Assembly: GCF_000218895.1 (NCBI RefSeq)
Contig: NC_015695.1
Location: forward strand, 1-38,784
Length of the DNA: 38,784 bases
Direction: 5' to 3'
From: Runella slithyformis DSM 19594
Lineage (GTDB): Bacteria; Bacteroidota; Bacteroidia; Cytophagales; Spirosomataceae
Shown: piece after piece, positions 1 through 6,928 of the stretch
Layout of the letters: the number at the start of each line of letters is the position of its first letter
Position numbering within the stretch: the stretch's first letter is position 1
Notes under the pieces: model-generated
Database searches by the model: none
What the model saw: the letters and a program-made list of their open reading frames with translations, nothing else
Told to the model about the DNA's origin: nothing
Translations under genes and position numbers: made by a program

Positions 1-22
1 TGACAATTCAGCATTAAGAAGT

Positions 23-42
23 GAATTAACCATCGTTAATTC
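23..42. promoter_or_regulatory. Perfect inverted repeat upstream of glycosyltransferase gene
   Basis: The arms GAATTAAC (23-30) and GTTAATTC (35-42) are perfectly complementary around a 4-base spacer. They lie about 100 bases before the first gene of the window. The short arms and spacing suit a dimeric regulator site better than a terminator, but no regulator can be assigned. Confidence 0.3.
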
Positions 43-113
43 TATTTAAAAAGAAGGGATTAATTGAAATCGATTTGGAGGTGTCTTTTTCTTAATGATG
101 AATATGTACTAAT

Positions 114-122
114 TTATCCACA
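114..122 (+). promoter_or_regulatory. Consensus DnaA box
   Basis: TTATCCACA is an exact match to the classical DnaA-box consensus. It lies just upstream of the glycosyltransferase start and about 9.6 kb (by the shorter route round a circle) from the iteron array. A single 9-mer can occur by chance, so a role in replication is only possible. Confidence 0.3.
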
Positions 123-139
123 CATAACATAACCTTTTT

Positions 140-1321
140 ATGGATCCATTAATGAATGATATTGTATGTTTCTCCCATTTACGCTGGAATTTTGTTCATC
201 AGCGGCCGCAGCATTTATTGAGCCGTTTTGCCAATAATTCACGTATTTTTTTTATTGAAGAACCCATTATTTATGAAGGCATGGATAAAATTGAGTTAAA
301 AAGCCCTCATGATAATGTGTACGTAGTTGTTCCTTATCTTCAATCTTCTTTATCGACCTGTGCCGTTGAAAGACAGAAGACACTATTAGTGATGTTATTT
401 CGACAGCAGGTCATTAAAAATTACCTGTTTTGGTATTATACTCCTCAGGCATTGACCATCAGCGATATATTTCGGCCTAAGCTTATTGTATACGATTGCA
501 TGGATGAATTATCCGCTTTTAAATTTGCCCCTATTGAATTAAAACAAAAAGAAAAGGAGCTTTTTTCAAAATCAGATATTATTTTCACAGGTGGCCAAAG
601 TTTATTTGAAGCCAAAAAAAACTTACATGATGCCGTCTATTGCTTCCCGAGCAGTATAGATAAAGTACACTTCGGAAAAGCCCGAACCTGCACAAAAGAA
701 CCCGAGGATCAGGCAAAGATTCCGTTTCCCAGGATTGGCTTTTATGGGGTTGTGGATGAGCGATTTGATATTGAACTGTTGCGGCAGGTATCAGATGCCC
801 GTCCTGATTGGCAGTTTGTGATCATCGGGCCCATCGTAAAGATCGATCCGACGACCTTGCCGAAGAGTGATAATATTCATTATTTGGGCAGCAAAAGCTA
901 CGATGAATTGCCCCTGTATCTTTCAGGGTGGGATATCGCCACGTGTATGTTTGCCCGCAATGAATCCACAAAATACATCAGTCCCACCAAAACGCCGGAA
1001 TACCTGGCGGGAGGCAAACCGGTAATTTCGACCAATATTAAAGATGTGGTAGATACCTACGGTAAAAATGACCTCGTCTACATCGTCGAAAATGCGCAGG
1101 AATTTATTGAAAGTGCGGAAAAAGAATTGGCTAAAAAAGACAAAAAGGTTTGGTTGGAAAAGGTAGATTCCTTTTTGATGAATAATTCGTGGGATATCAC
1201 CTGGGCCAGCATGATGGTTTTGATGCGCCATAAACTCAATACAAAGAGTGCTTTACAACGAAAAAGCAAGATATTGCCTCAAACGGTGTTTGAAAATTTC
1301 AGTCGAAACGTTGCCATTTGA
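140..1321 (+). CDS. Glycosyltransferase, GT-B type (TuaH-like)
   Basis: Predicted cytoplasmic glycosyltransferase that would transfer a sugar from a nucleotide-sugar donor to a glycan or lipid acceptor. The N-terminus carries the block CFSHLRWNFVHQRPQHLLSRF-like sequence (residues about 10-30; key residues HLRW and QRPQHLL), typical of group 1 glycosyltransferases annotated TuaH-like in Bacteroidota. The second Rossmann half starts near residue 195 (RIGFYGVVDERFD) and contains the SPTKTPEYLAGGKPVI segment (about 280-295), the usual donor-binding C-terminal motif with its conserved Glu. Family members often begin directly before the DIVCFSH block, so Met5 at 152 is an equally good start. It is followed 51 bases later by the GH1-like/RmlD fusion gene on the same strand, a pairing that suggests a shared surface-polysaccharide role. 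Acceptor and sugar are unknown. Confidence 0.8.
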   Translation: MDPLMNDIVCFSHLRWNFVHQRPQHLLSRFANNSRIFFIEEPIIYEGMDKIELKSPHDNVYVVVPYLQSSLSTCAVERQKTLLVMLFRQQVIKNYLFWYYTPQALTISDIFRPKLIVYDCMDELSAFKFAPIELKQKEKELFSKSDIIFTGGQSLFEAKKNLHDAVYCFPSSIDKVHFGKARTCTKEPEDQAKIPFPRIGFYGVVDERFDIELLRQVSDARPDWQFVIIGPIVKIDPTTLPKSDNIHYLGSKSYDELPLYLSGWDIATCMFARNESTKYISPTKTPEYLAGGKPVISTNIKDVVDTYGKNDLVYIVENAQEFIESAEKELAKKDKKVWLEKVDSFLMNNSWDITWASMMVLMRHKLNTKSALQRKSKILPQTVFENFSRNVAI

Positions 1322-1372
1322 AGAATCTGAAAAGTTTTTCAAATCCGGCAATTTAACTAACCTGTTGACTTC

Positions 1373-3550
1373 ATGGTAGCAAAAAAATCTACGTTCGCTA
1401 TCCCTGATGTATGGGCGGGTATTGAATGCAGCTTCAATAGAATCGGGGATTCTTTTTCAGATCAATTGGTATTCAGCGGTCATTATGAACGTGCGGATGA
1501 CATTGATCAATTTGCCGAGTTGGGAATAAAAGCCTTGCACTATCCCATCTTGTGGGAACTGCATCAGCCTCAAAAAGAATCCGTTATTCAATGGGATTGG
1601 ATTGCTGCACAATTGCAGAAAATTCAATCCCATTCCATTACACCCATTATTGGTCTGCTTCATCATGGGAGCGGCCCGGCGTATACGCATTTATTGGATG
1701 ACGATTTTGCCACAGGATTGAGTTCTTTTGCTAAAAAAGTTGCCACGCGATTTCCTGAGCTTACGCATTATAAACCTATCAATGAACCGTTGACCACGGC
1801 CCGTTTTTCAGGCTTGTACGGGTTATGGCATCCGCATGCCCGAGAGGATGTGATTTTTGCTAAAATTTTACTGAACCAGCTGAAAGCCATTGTCCTTTCA
1901 ATGGAAGAAATTCGTAAGATAAATCCTGAAGCAAAGCTGATTCAAACAGAAGATCTGTCTAAAACATACAGTACGCCTCTGCTGCAATACCAAGCCGACT
2001 TTGAAAACCACCGTCGATGGCTTACGTACGATATTCTGATGGGAAAATTGGATCGTCAGCATCCGCTTTGGTCGTATTTTATCGGGCTGGGGTTTTCCGA
2101 AAAATCGCTTTTGTTTTTTCAGGAAAGGCCCTGCATCCCTGATTTACTGGGAGTCAATCATTATGTCACTTCCGAGCGATTTCTGGACGATGATCTCTCC
2201 CGTTATCCTACTCATATGCACGGCGGTAATGGCCGGCATGCCTATGTGGATGTGGAAGCGATTCGGGTAAATCATCCGCACAAAGCAGGCCTGAAAGTAT
2301 TGTTAGAGGAGCTCCGTGATCGATATCCGGCCATTGACATTGCCCTTACGGAAGTGCACCTGCATTGTACTCGTGAAGAACAACTTCGTTGGCTGAAGCA
2401 TACATGGGATACCTGTGTGGAACTTAATGCTCAGGGGGCAAACATCAAAGCCCTTACCGTATGGGCCCTTTTGGGGGCTTTTGGCTGGAATAAACTGCTG
2501 ACACAACCCGGCGGGGACTATGAATCCGGTATATTTGATCTGCGCTCTCCTTCACCTCGTCCTACCGCCTTGGCCGCGTTGGTCAAAGCGCTCAGCAACG
2601 GATGTGATTTTCAACATCCGGTATTGAAACAAAAAGGCTGGTGGGAAAAAGAGAGTCGATTCATCCATCCGCTTCCGCACAGAGAGAAGGTATTTGATTT
2701 TTTACCTCCCACTCAACCTTTATTGGTGATCGGAAAGAACGGTACATTGGGGCGTGCCTTTGGGCTGTTGTGTCAGCAGCGAGGCATTAAGTACCGCTTG
2801 CTGAGCCGTCAGGAATTGGATATTTGTGATATGCAATCCATTGAAGCGGTCTTTAAATCATACCGCCCTTGGGCAGTGGTCAACGCAGCGGGGTATGCCC
2901 GAATAGACAGTGCCGAACTGGAGCCTCAAAAATGTTTCAATGATAACGTCACAGGAGTCAAAAACCTGACGCAGGCCTGTAAAATGTGGGGGGTAAAGCT
3001 CCTTACCTTTTCCTCTTCGATGGTCTTTGACGGTATGAAAACCAGTCCTTATCTGGAAAGTGATCTTGTATCTCCTTTAAATACGTACGGACGAAGCAAA
3101 GTGGAGGCGGAAAAAGCAGTATTGGAGGCCGATTGTCGCGCGTTGGTGATTCGGACAAGCTTGATCTTTAGCCCTTGGGATCACCTTAATTTTGTGGGAC
3201 AGATTGTTACTTCGCTCAATCGCGACGAACCCCTGGTCTGCCCCAAAAATGTTTTTATCTCGCCCACTTACCTTCCGGACTTGGTTCATACGGCTCTGGA
3301 TCTGTTGATTGATGATGAGATCGGCATTTGGCATCTCACCAATCAGGGAGAAGTGAATTGGGCGGAGTTTGCTTCTGATATAGCACGCAGAACGGGCAAT
3401 GACACGACGTTGATCAATCGACTGTCGCCTGAGCGTATGGCTTGGAAGGCCCCTCGACCCTACTACAGTGTGTTGGGCAGCGAGAAGGGAATCTTTCTTC
3501 CTCCTCTAACGCACGCGCTTGATCGGTACTTTATGGAGAAAGCCGGTTAG
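1373..3550 (+). CDS. Fusion: glycoside hydrolase family 1-like domain plus RmlD-like sugar nucleotide reductase
   Basis: A two-domain protein of 725 residues. Residues about 10-410 resemble a GH1-type TIM barrel: NEP at 137-139 gives the likely acid/base Glu138, and TEVH around Glu327 fits the nucleophile position, although the classical TENG is altered. Residues about 447-720 form an RmlD/dTDP-4-dehydrorhamnose reductase-like extended SDR, with dinucleotide motif GKNGTLG (454-460), NAAG (504-507) and catalytic Y572-GRS-K576. No signal peptide is visible, so it should be cytoplasmic, where a glycosidase fused to a nucleotide-sugar reductase is unusual; the first domain may no longer hydrolyse glycosides. 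It is probably co-transcribed with the preceding glycosyltransferase. It might make or channel a deoxysugar for glycan assembly; the substrate is not known. Confidence 0.78.
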   Translation: MVAKKSTFAIPDVWAGIECSFNRIGDSFSDQLVFSGHYERADDIDQFAELGIKALHYPILWELHQPQKESVIQWDWIAAQLQKIQSHSITPIIGLLHHGSGPAYTHLLDDDFATGLSSFAKKVATRFPELTHYKPINEPLTTARFSGLYGLWHPHAREDVIFAKILLNQLKAIVLSMEEIRKINPEAKLIQTEDLSKTYSTPLLQYQADFENHRRWLTYDILMGKLDRQHPLWSYFIGLGFSEKSLLFFQERPCIPDLLGVNHYVTSERFLDDDLSRYPTHMHGGNGRHAYVDVEAIRVNHPHKAGLKVLLEELRDRYPAIDIALTEVHLHCTREEQLRWLKHTWDTCVELNAQGANIKALTVWALLGAFGWNKLLTQPGGDYESGIFDLRSPSPRPTALAALVKALSNGCDFQHPVLKQKGWWEKESRFIHPLPHREKVFDFLPPTQPLLVIGKNGTLGRAFGLLCQQRGIKYRLLSRQELDICDMQSIEAVFKSYRPWAVVNAAGYARIDSAELEPQKCFNDNVTGVKNLTQACKMWGVKLLTFSSSMVFDGMKTSPYLESDLVSPLNTYGRSKVEAEKAVLEADCRALVIRTSLIFSPWDHLNFVGQIVTSLNRDEPLVCPKNVFISPTYLPDLVHTALDLLIDDEIGIWHLTNQGEVNWAEFASDIARRTGNDTTLINRLSPERMAWKAPRPYYSVLGSEKGIFLPPLTHALDRYFMEKAG

Positions 3551-3572
3551 GAATAGTTAAGTCAAGCCCAAA

Positions 3573-3631
3573 AAGGCATTTAAGAAACAGAAGCAGTGCT
3601 GAAATGGTACCGCTATGTTCTTAAATGCCTT
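3573..3631. terminator. Long-spacer inverted repeat between convergent genes
   Basis: The 14-base arms AAGGCATTTAAGAA (3573-3586) and TTCTTAAATGCCTT (3618-3631) are perfectly complementary across a 31-base spacer. The site lies between the fusion gene (+) and the ferritin-like gene (-), so a bidirectional terminator is the simplest reading. There is no strong T-run. Confidence 0.5.
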
Positions 3632-3664
3632 CTTCAATAAATCGGTATCAGACCTATTTCATTT

Positions 3665-4189
3665 TTATTCTTCTGCGGCTTCTTCGTTAATGGAGCTCTC
3701 AGCGATGGCTGTCAGCTTTATATCTGCTTCTTTCTCTTCTTGGAGGGTTTCGGCCAATAGGGCTGCAGCTTCATTTTCCCCCAATGTTTTGGCAAAAGTG
3801 ACCAATGTACCATAAGAGGCAATCTCATAGTGCTCTACTTTCTGACTTCCGGCAATAATCCCGGCATCCCGTACATTGCCTTCTTCAGTACTCTCAATGA
3901 TTTCGTTGGCTTCTTTGATAAGCCCTTCGATGGCTTCACATTTTTTGGCCTGCGGTTGCAGACCCAAGACCTCAAATACCTCTTCCAGGCGATCTACCTG
4001 CCCTTCAGTAACCGAAAGGTGCTCGAGCAGGGCGTCAGAAAGTACGCCTGATGTGGCTTTGTCGGCCATTTTGGGAAGTGCCTTCGTCAGGGCTTTTTCA
4101 GCGTAGTAAATGTCTTTCAACATGTCTTCAAATAATTCACGTAATCCGGTGGCGTTTTCGGCATCAGAGCTTTTTGAGGAAGTTTTCAT
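3665..4189 (-). CDS. YciE/YciF-type ferritin-like protein (DUF892)
   Basis: A 174-residue, almost wholly helical protein of the DUF892 (YciE/YciF) family, which has a four-helix ferritin-like bundle and is generally tied to stress responses. Recognisable features are the opening LRELFEDMLKDIYYAEKAL helix with acidic and Tyr residues, the EHLSVTEGQVDRLEEVFEVLG helix, and the central EHYEIASYGTL helix (Glu/His/Tyr in ferritin-like spacing). I chose the Met at 4189 (MKTSSKSSDAEN) because the 19 residues before it, available if the start were 4246, look like untranslated leader. It is divergently transcribed from the TIM-barrel gene at 4405. It is a common neighbour of general stress SDR and CinA-like genes in Bacteroidota, and such genes occur at 36-38 kb here. 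Confidence 0.85.
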   Translation of the reverse strand: MKTSSKSSDAENATGLRELFEDMLKDIYYAEKALTKALPKMADKATSGVLSDALLEHLSVTEGQVDRLEEVFEVLGLQPQAKKCEAIEGLIKEANEIIESTEEGNVRDAGIIAGSQKVEHYEIASYGTLVTFAKTLGENEAAALLAETLQEEKEADIKLTAIAESSINEEAAEE

Positions 4190-4270
4190 GATTTTTATTT
4201 TATGGTTGAACAATCGGAGCATTTTGCAAAACAACAGGGCCAACAATGGGCGTTGATTATAATGAGGTTT

Positions 4271-4344
4271 TATTACCCCAAAGACGGGGTATGTACCACA
4301 TAATGCGGCTTAATTACCACAAAATGGACCCATTCAATGTGGTA
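4271..4344. promoter_or_regulatory. Repeat-rich divergent promoter region
   Basis: Between the divergent genes at 4189 (-) and 4405 (+) there is an inverted repeat TACCCC (4274-4279)/GGGGTA (4286-4291). It is followed by two direct repeats TACCACAtAATG (4294-4305) and TACCACAaAATG (4315-4326), exactly 21 bases apart, and an inverted relative CATTcaATGTGGTA (4331-4344). The 21-base phasing places the copies on one face of the helix and suggests binding sites for a transcription factor. Confidence 0.4.
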
Positions 4345-4404
4345 TGAAAAAGAGTAAAAAGGGCAAAAGAAAAACTTTGTCGGGTTACTGTTGAAATCAC
4401 AATT

Positions 4405-5229
4405 ATGAAAATGAGCTGTTTGTCCGTGTCATTGTTTCCGGCCATTATAAATAATCAAATGACCGTGAGGGAGTATGCACATTTGTGTAAAAACCAAGGA
4501 TTAGATGGCTTTGATCTGGGCAGTATTTTGCTGAAAAACCATACGCCGAAGTATGTGTCACATTTAAAAAAAGAAATTGAGGAAGAAGGAATCCCTTTGA
4601 TAATGGTGACCGCTTATCCCGACTTTACACATCCTGAGGCATTACAGCGAATGCGGGAATTTGATTTTTTGGTACATGATATTGCGTTGGCTTCGGCTCT
4701 GGGAGCCAAGTACCTGCGCGTAACGGCGGGGCAGGCACATCCCGGAGTTTCTGTAGCGGAAGGAATAGAATGGGCCATTAATTCTCTGAAAAAAGCCGCT
4801 GCTGTCAGTGATCAATACGGCATTACACTGGTATACGAGAATCACGCCAAGCCCGGCGTTTGGGAATATATGGATTTCAGCAACCCACCCGAGATCTTTC
4901 TGAAAATTGCCGAAGGGCTGAGAAATACTTCCATCGGAATAAATTTTGATACAGCCAATATTTTGGTGGCGGGGCATGAAACTACGCTTGAGGTCTTGGA
5001 AGAAGTTTATGATAAAGTACTCACCATTCATGTGGCCGATACGGCTTCTATTGGAAAAATGGCTCCCGTTGCGTTAGGCACAGGTCTGGTGCCCTTTCGG
5101 GAAATTTTTCATTATTTAAAAGAAAAGGAATTTAACGGGTGGCTTTGCCTGGAAGAATTTGGTAATAACGGGGAAGAAGGGGTAAAACAGGCTATTGACT
5201 TTGTACGCAGTACGTGGATCGAAGCATAG
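4405..5229 (+). CDS. Sugar phosphate isomerase/epimerase-like TIM-barrel protein
   Basis: A 274-residue member of the xylose isomerase-like (AP endonuclease 2) TIM-barrel superfamily, which isomerises, epimerises or cleaves sugars and polyols with a divalent metal. The four expected metal ligands can be read: Glu145 in VYENH, Asp182 in NFDTAN, His209 in TIHVAD and Glu250 in CLEEF. There is no signal peptide, so it should act in the cytoplasm, unlike the Tat-exported relative at 16515. A repeat-rich region precedes it and a GC-rich hairpin with a T-run follows (5236-5266), so it is probably a single-gene transcript. It could belong to the inferred keto-sugar pathway. The exact reaction cannot be read from sequence. 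Confidence 0.8.
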   Translation: MKMSCLSVSLFPAIINNQMTVREYAHLCKNQGLDGFDLGSILLKNHTPKYVSHLKKEIEEEGIPLIMVTAYPDFTHPEALQRMREFDFLVHDIALASALGAKYLRVTAGQAHPGVSVAEGIEWAINSLKKAAAVSDQYGITLVYENHAKPGVWEYMDFSNPPEIFLKIAEGLRNTSIGINFDTANILVAGHETTLEVLEEVYDKVLTIHVADTASIGKMAPVALGTGLVPFREIFHYLKEKEFNGWLCLEEFGNNGEEGVKQAIDFVRSTWIEA

Positions 5230-5235
5230 GTCAAG

Positions 5236-5266
5236 GGCCGGTGTCATTCGGCCGGCATTATTTTTT
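5236..5266 (+). terminator. Rho-independent terminator after the TIM-barrel gene
   Basis: A GC-rich stem, GGCCG (5236-5240) with CGGCC (5249-5253), or the overlapping GCCGG/CCGGC pairing, is followed by a T-rich run at 5258-5266. It starts 7 bases after the stop codon of the upstream gene. Confidence 0.6.
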
Positions 5267-5306
5267 AAGCTTGTCGTACAAATTATGTTTCATTAAAAAA
5301 ACTCCT

Positions 5307-5846
5307 ATGAAAAGTACCCATGTTATTGCAACGGTCGTTGCCGCTTCGGCAGTGGCGATTGCTCTGTCATCCTTTGTGAAAATTCCGAAAGGGGCAATTG
5401 CGGTAAAACCGTTTGACCAAAAAAAGTACCTTGGCAAGTGGTACGAAATAGCGCGTTTGGATTATAAGTGGGAAAAAAATCTGGACAATGTTACGGCAAC
5501 CTACTCTTTAAAAGAGAATGGAGACATTAAAGTGGACAATCGAGGATATAATTTTAAAAAAGAAAAATGGGAAGAAAGTATCGGTAAGGCAAAACCCGTG
5601 GCTGACCCCGAAGAGGCAAGGCTGAAGGTCTCTTTTTTTGGACCGTTTTATGCCGGCTATAACGTCATTGCGTTGGATAAAGATTATAAATATGCGCTCG
5701 TTGTGGGAGATAATACCAGGTATATGTGGATTTTATCCCGCGAGAAAACAATTCCCGAAACCATAAAGCAAGATTACCTTGCTCAGGCTAAAGCATTGGG
5801 TTTCAGAACAGAAGAGCTTGTTTGGGTAAATCATGACAAAAATTAA
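5307..5846 (+). CDS. Bacterial lipocalin (Blc-like)
   Basis: A 179-residue lipocalin, a beta-barrel carrier of small hydrophobic ligands, of the Blc/apolipoprotein D group. The signature GKWYEIAR lies at residues 43-50, with the invariant Trp45, followed by the ATYSLKENGDI and FFGPFYAGYNVIALD strands and the late MWILSREK block. I start it at MKSTHVIA (5307), because the upstream in-frame extension from 5214 overlaps the previous gene and its terminator. Residues 5-22 form a hydrophobic export signal without a lipobox Cys, so unlike E. coli Blc it is probably not a lipoprotein; it would be periplasmic or anchored by an uncleaved signal. The ligand is unknown. Confidence 0.88.
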   Translation: MKSTHVIATVVAASAVAIALSSFVKIPKGAIAVKPFDQKKYLGKWYEIARLDYKWEKNLDNVTATYSLKENGDIKVDNRGYNFKKEKWEESIGKAKPVADPEEARLKVSFFGPFYAGYNVIALDKDYKYALVVGDNTRYMWILSREKTIPETIKQDYLAQAKALGFRTEELVWVNHDKN

Positions 5847-5936
5847 AATCTTAAAATAATAAACGAAGTACCTTTTGATTATTTGAGGGTATTTTTTTAT
5901 ATTTATAACGTTATAATTTCGATATAAATACAAAAG

Positions 5937-5971
5937 GGAAGATTCAAATTTATTTAAAGTGGGAATCTTCC
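5937..5971 (-). terminator. Terminator after the DUF1080 gene
   Basis: The 9-base arms GGAAGATTC (5937-5945) and GAATCTTCC (5963-5971) are perfectly complementary. The hairpin starts 12 bases past the stop of the minus-strand gene ending at 5984, and a short T-run (CTTTTG) follows it on that strand. Confidence 0.5.
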
Positions 5972-5983
5972 TGCAATAATCTT

Positions 5984-6844
5984 TTATTTCTTCTTCCTGC
6001 CGTATACACAGGTGCTATTATCTTCTTTGACGTAATAAGATTTAAAATTTTTCGCTTTGGGATCCATGCACCCTTTCAATTCAAGAAGTTCTACTTTTCT
6101 GAATTCCACAGGATGACTTTCGCTTTGCAATGAAATGCTTCCATGATCCAGCAATTTTCCACTGATCATCAAGGCCGGGTCGTGACCGCTGACATTACCG
6201 CCTCCCAACTGGGGCTTATTATATTCCAACACTTTTTCTCCATTGACAAAATGTTGAATCAGCGAATCGCCCAATACCAATACTTCCGCGCGTACCCATT
6301 GATCGCCGTTGTAGGTTTGGGAGGTTGAATTTATACAGTGCTGGGTAATGAGTTTACCGTCCATTACTACATTGGTGCCCGGTGTACACAGGTTACAGGT
6401 CGTTCTCTTTTTTTCATTGCCTCCCAATAATTGTACTTCAATCGACGCCGGAAAATCCTGGTCTTTGCCCATGGTTGCGGCCGGTTGGCCATGCACCATT
6501 ATACCGCTGTTGCGCCAGGCCCAGCCTTCTCCTTTGGGAGCCTGCTCACCCACAAATCTGTATTCTACCGCCACACGATAATAGGAGAAATCCCCCTTGT
6601 AGAATATGTGCCCGTATTTTTGTTTGAAATCATCGTATTGATCATAACGAACCACCATTTTCCCATCCTCGACCCGAAACGTATTGCCATAGTTATCATT
6701 CAACCCATAGCCTCTGATCTTTACGTCCCAACCATCCAGGTTTTTACCGTTAAAAAGTTGTTTCCACTCCGGTGTTTCGGCTTTTTTTTGCCCAAAAGCG
6801 GCAATGGTACACAATAAGGATAGGGCGATAAGCAATGTTTTCAT
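5984..6844 (-). CDS. DUF1080 protein (3-keto-disaccharide hydrolase/hydratase family)
   Basis: An exported protein of 286 residues with a concanavalin-like DUF1080 fold (family now often named 3-keto-disaccharide hydrolase). The start at 6844 gives a clean signal peptide, MKTLLIALSLLCTIAAFGQ, whereas the 13 residues upstream do not. The mature part opens with the family hallmark LFNGKNLDGWDV, then shows the GWAWRNSGIMVHGQ and SIEVQLLGG segments, with a C-terminal Cys-containing tail (ELKGCMDPKAKNFKSYYVKEDNSTC) that is longer than in many relatives. Known members act on 3-keto-glycosides or the derived glucals. It lies downstream of the PVC-type cytochrome gene on the same strand, separated by a strong hairpin. 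The Gfo/Idh/MocA and TIM-barrel genes at 16.5-18.8 kb could supply its substrate; this link is inferred. Confidence 0.82.
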   Translation of the reverse strand: MKTLLIALSLLCTIAAFGQKKAETPEWKQLFNGKNLDGWDVKIRGYGLNDNYGNTFRVEDGKMVVRYDQYDDFKQKYGHIFYKGDFSYYRVAVEYRFVGEQAPKGEGWAWRNSGIMVHGQPAATMGKDQDFPASIEVQLLGGNEKKRTTCNLCTPGTNVVMDGKLITQHCINSTSQTYNGDQWVRAEVLVLGDSLIQHFVNGEKVLEYNKPQLGGGNVSGHDPALMISGKLLDHGSISLQSESHPVEFRKVELLELKGCMDPKAKNFKSYYVKEDNSTCVYGRKKK

Positions 6845-6884
6845 AGTCAATTCAGTAAGAATGTAAAAAGAATAGAAAGGCAAA

Positions 6885-6926
6885 ACAGCCCTGCCCTTTG
6901 GTAATATAATAAAAGGGCAGGGCTGT
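6885..6926 (-). terminator. Strong 15-bp hairpin between cytochrome and DUF1080 genes
   Basis: The 15-base arms at 6885-6899 (ACAGCCCTGCCCTTT) and 6912-6926 are perfectly complementary around a 12-base loop. The hairpin sits 3 bases after the stop of the cytochrome gene and 41 bases before the DUF1080 start. It is either a terminator, which would make DUF1080 separately transcribed, or an intercistronic stabiliser. No long T-run follows on the minus strand. Confidence 0.6.
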
Positions 6927-6928
6927 AC

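Noticed and set aside
5214..5306. N-terminal extension of the lipocalin gene starting at 5214
   Set aside because: It would overlap the upstream gene and run through its terminator; the start at 5307 gives a normal signal peptide.
6382..6817. Several plus-strand open frames opposite the DUF1080 gene
   Set aside because: They are antisense shadows of a well-supported exported protein and show Cys/Pro/His-rich random composition.
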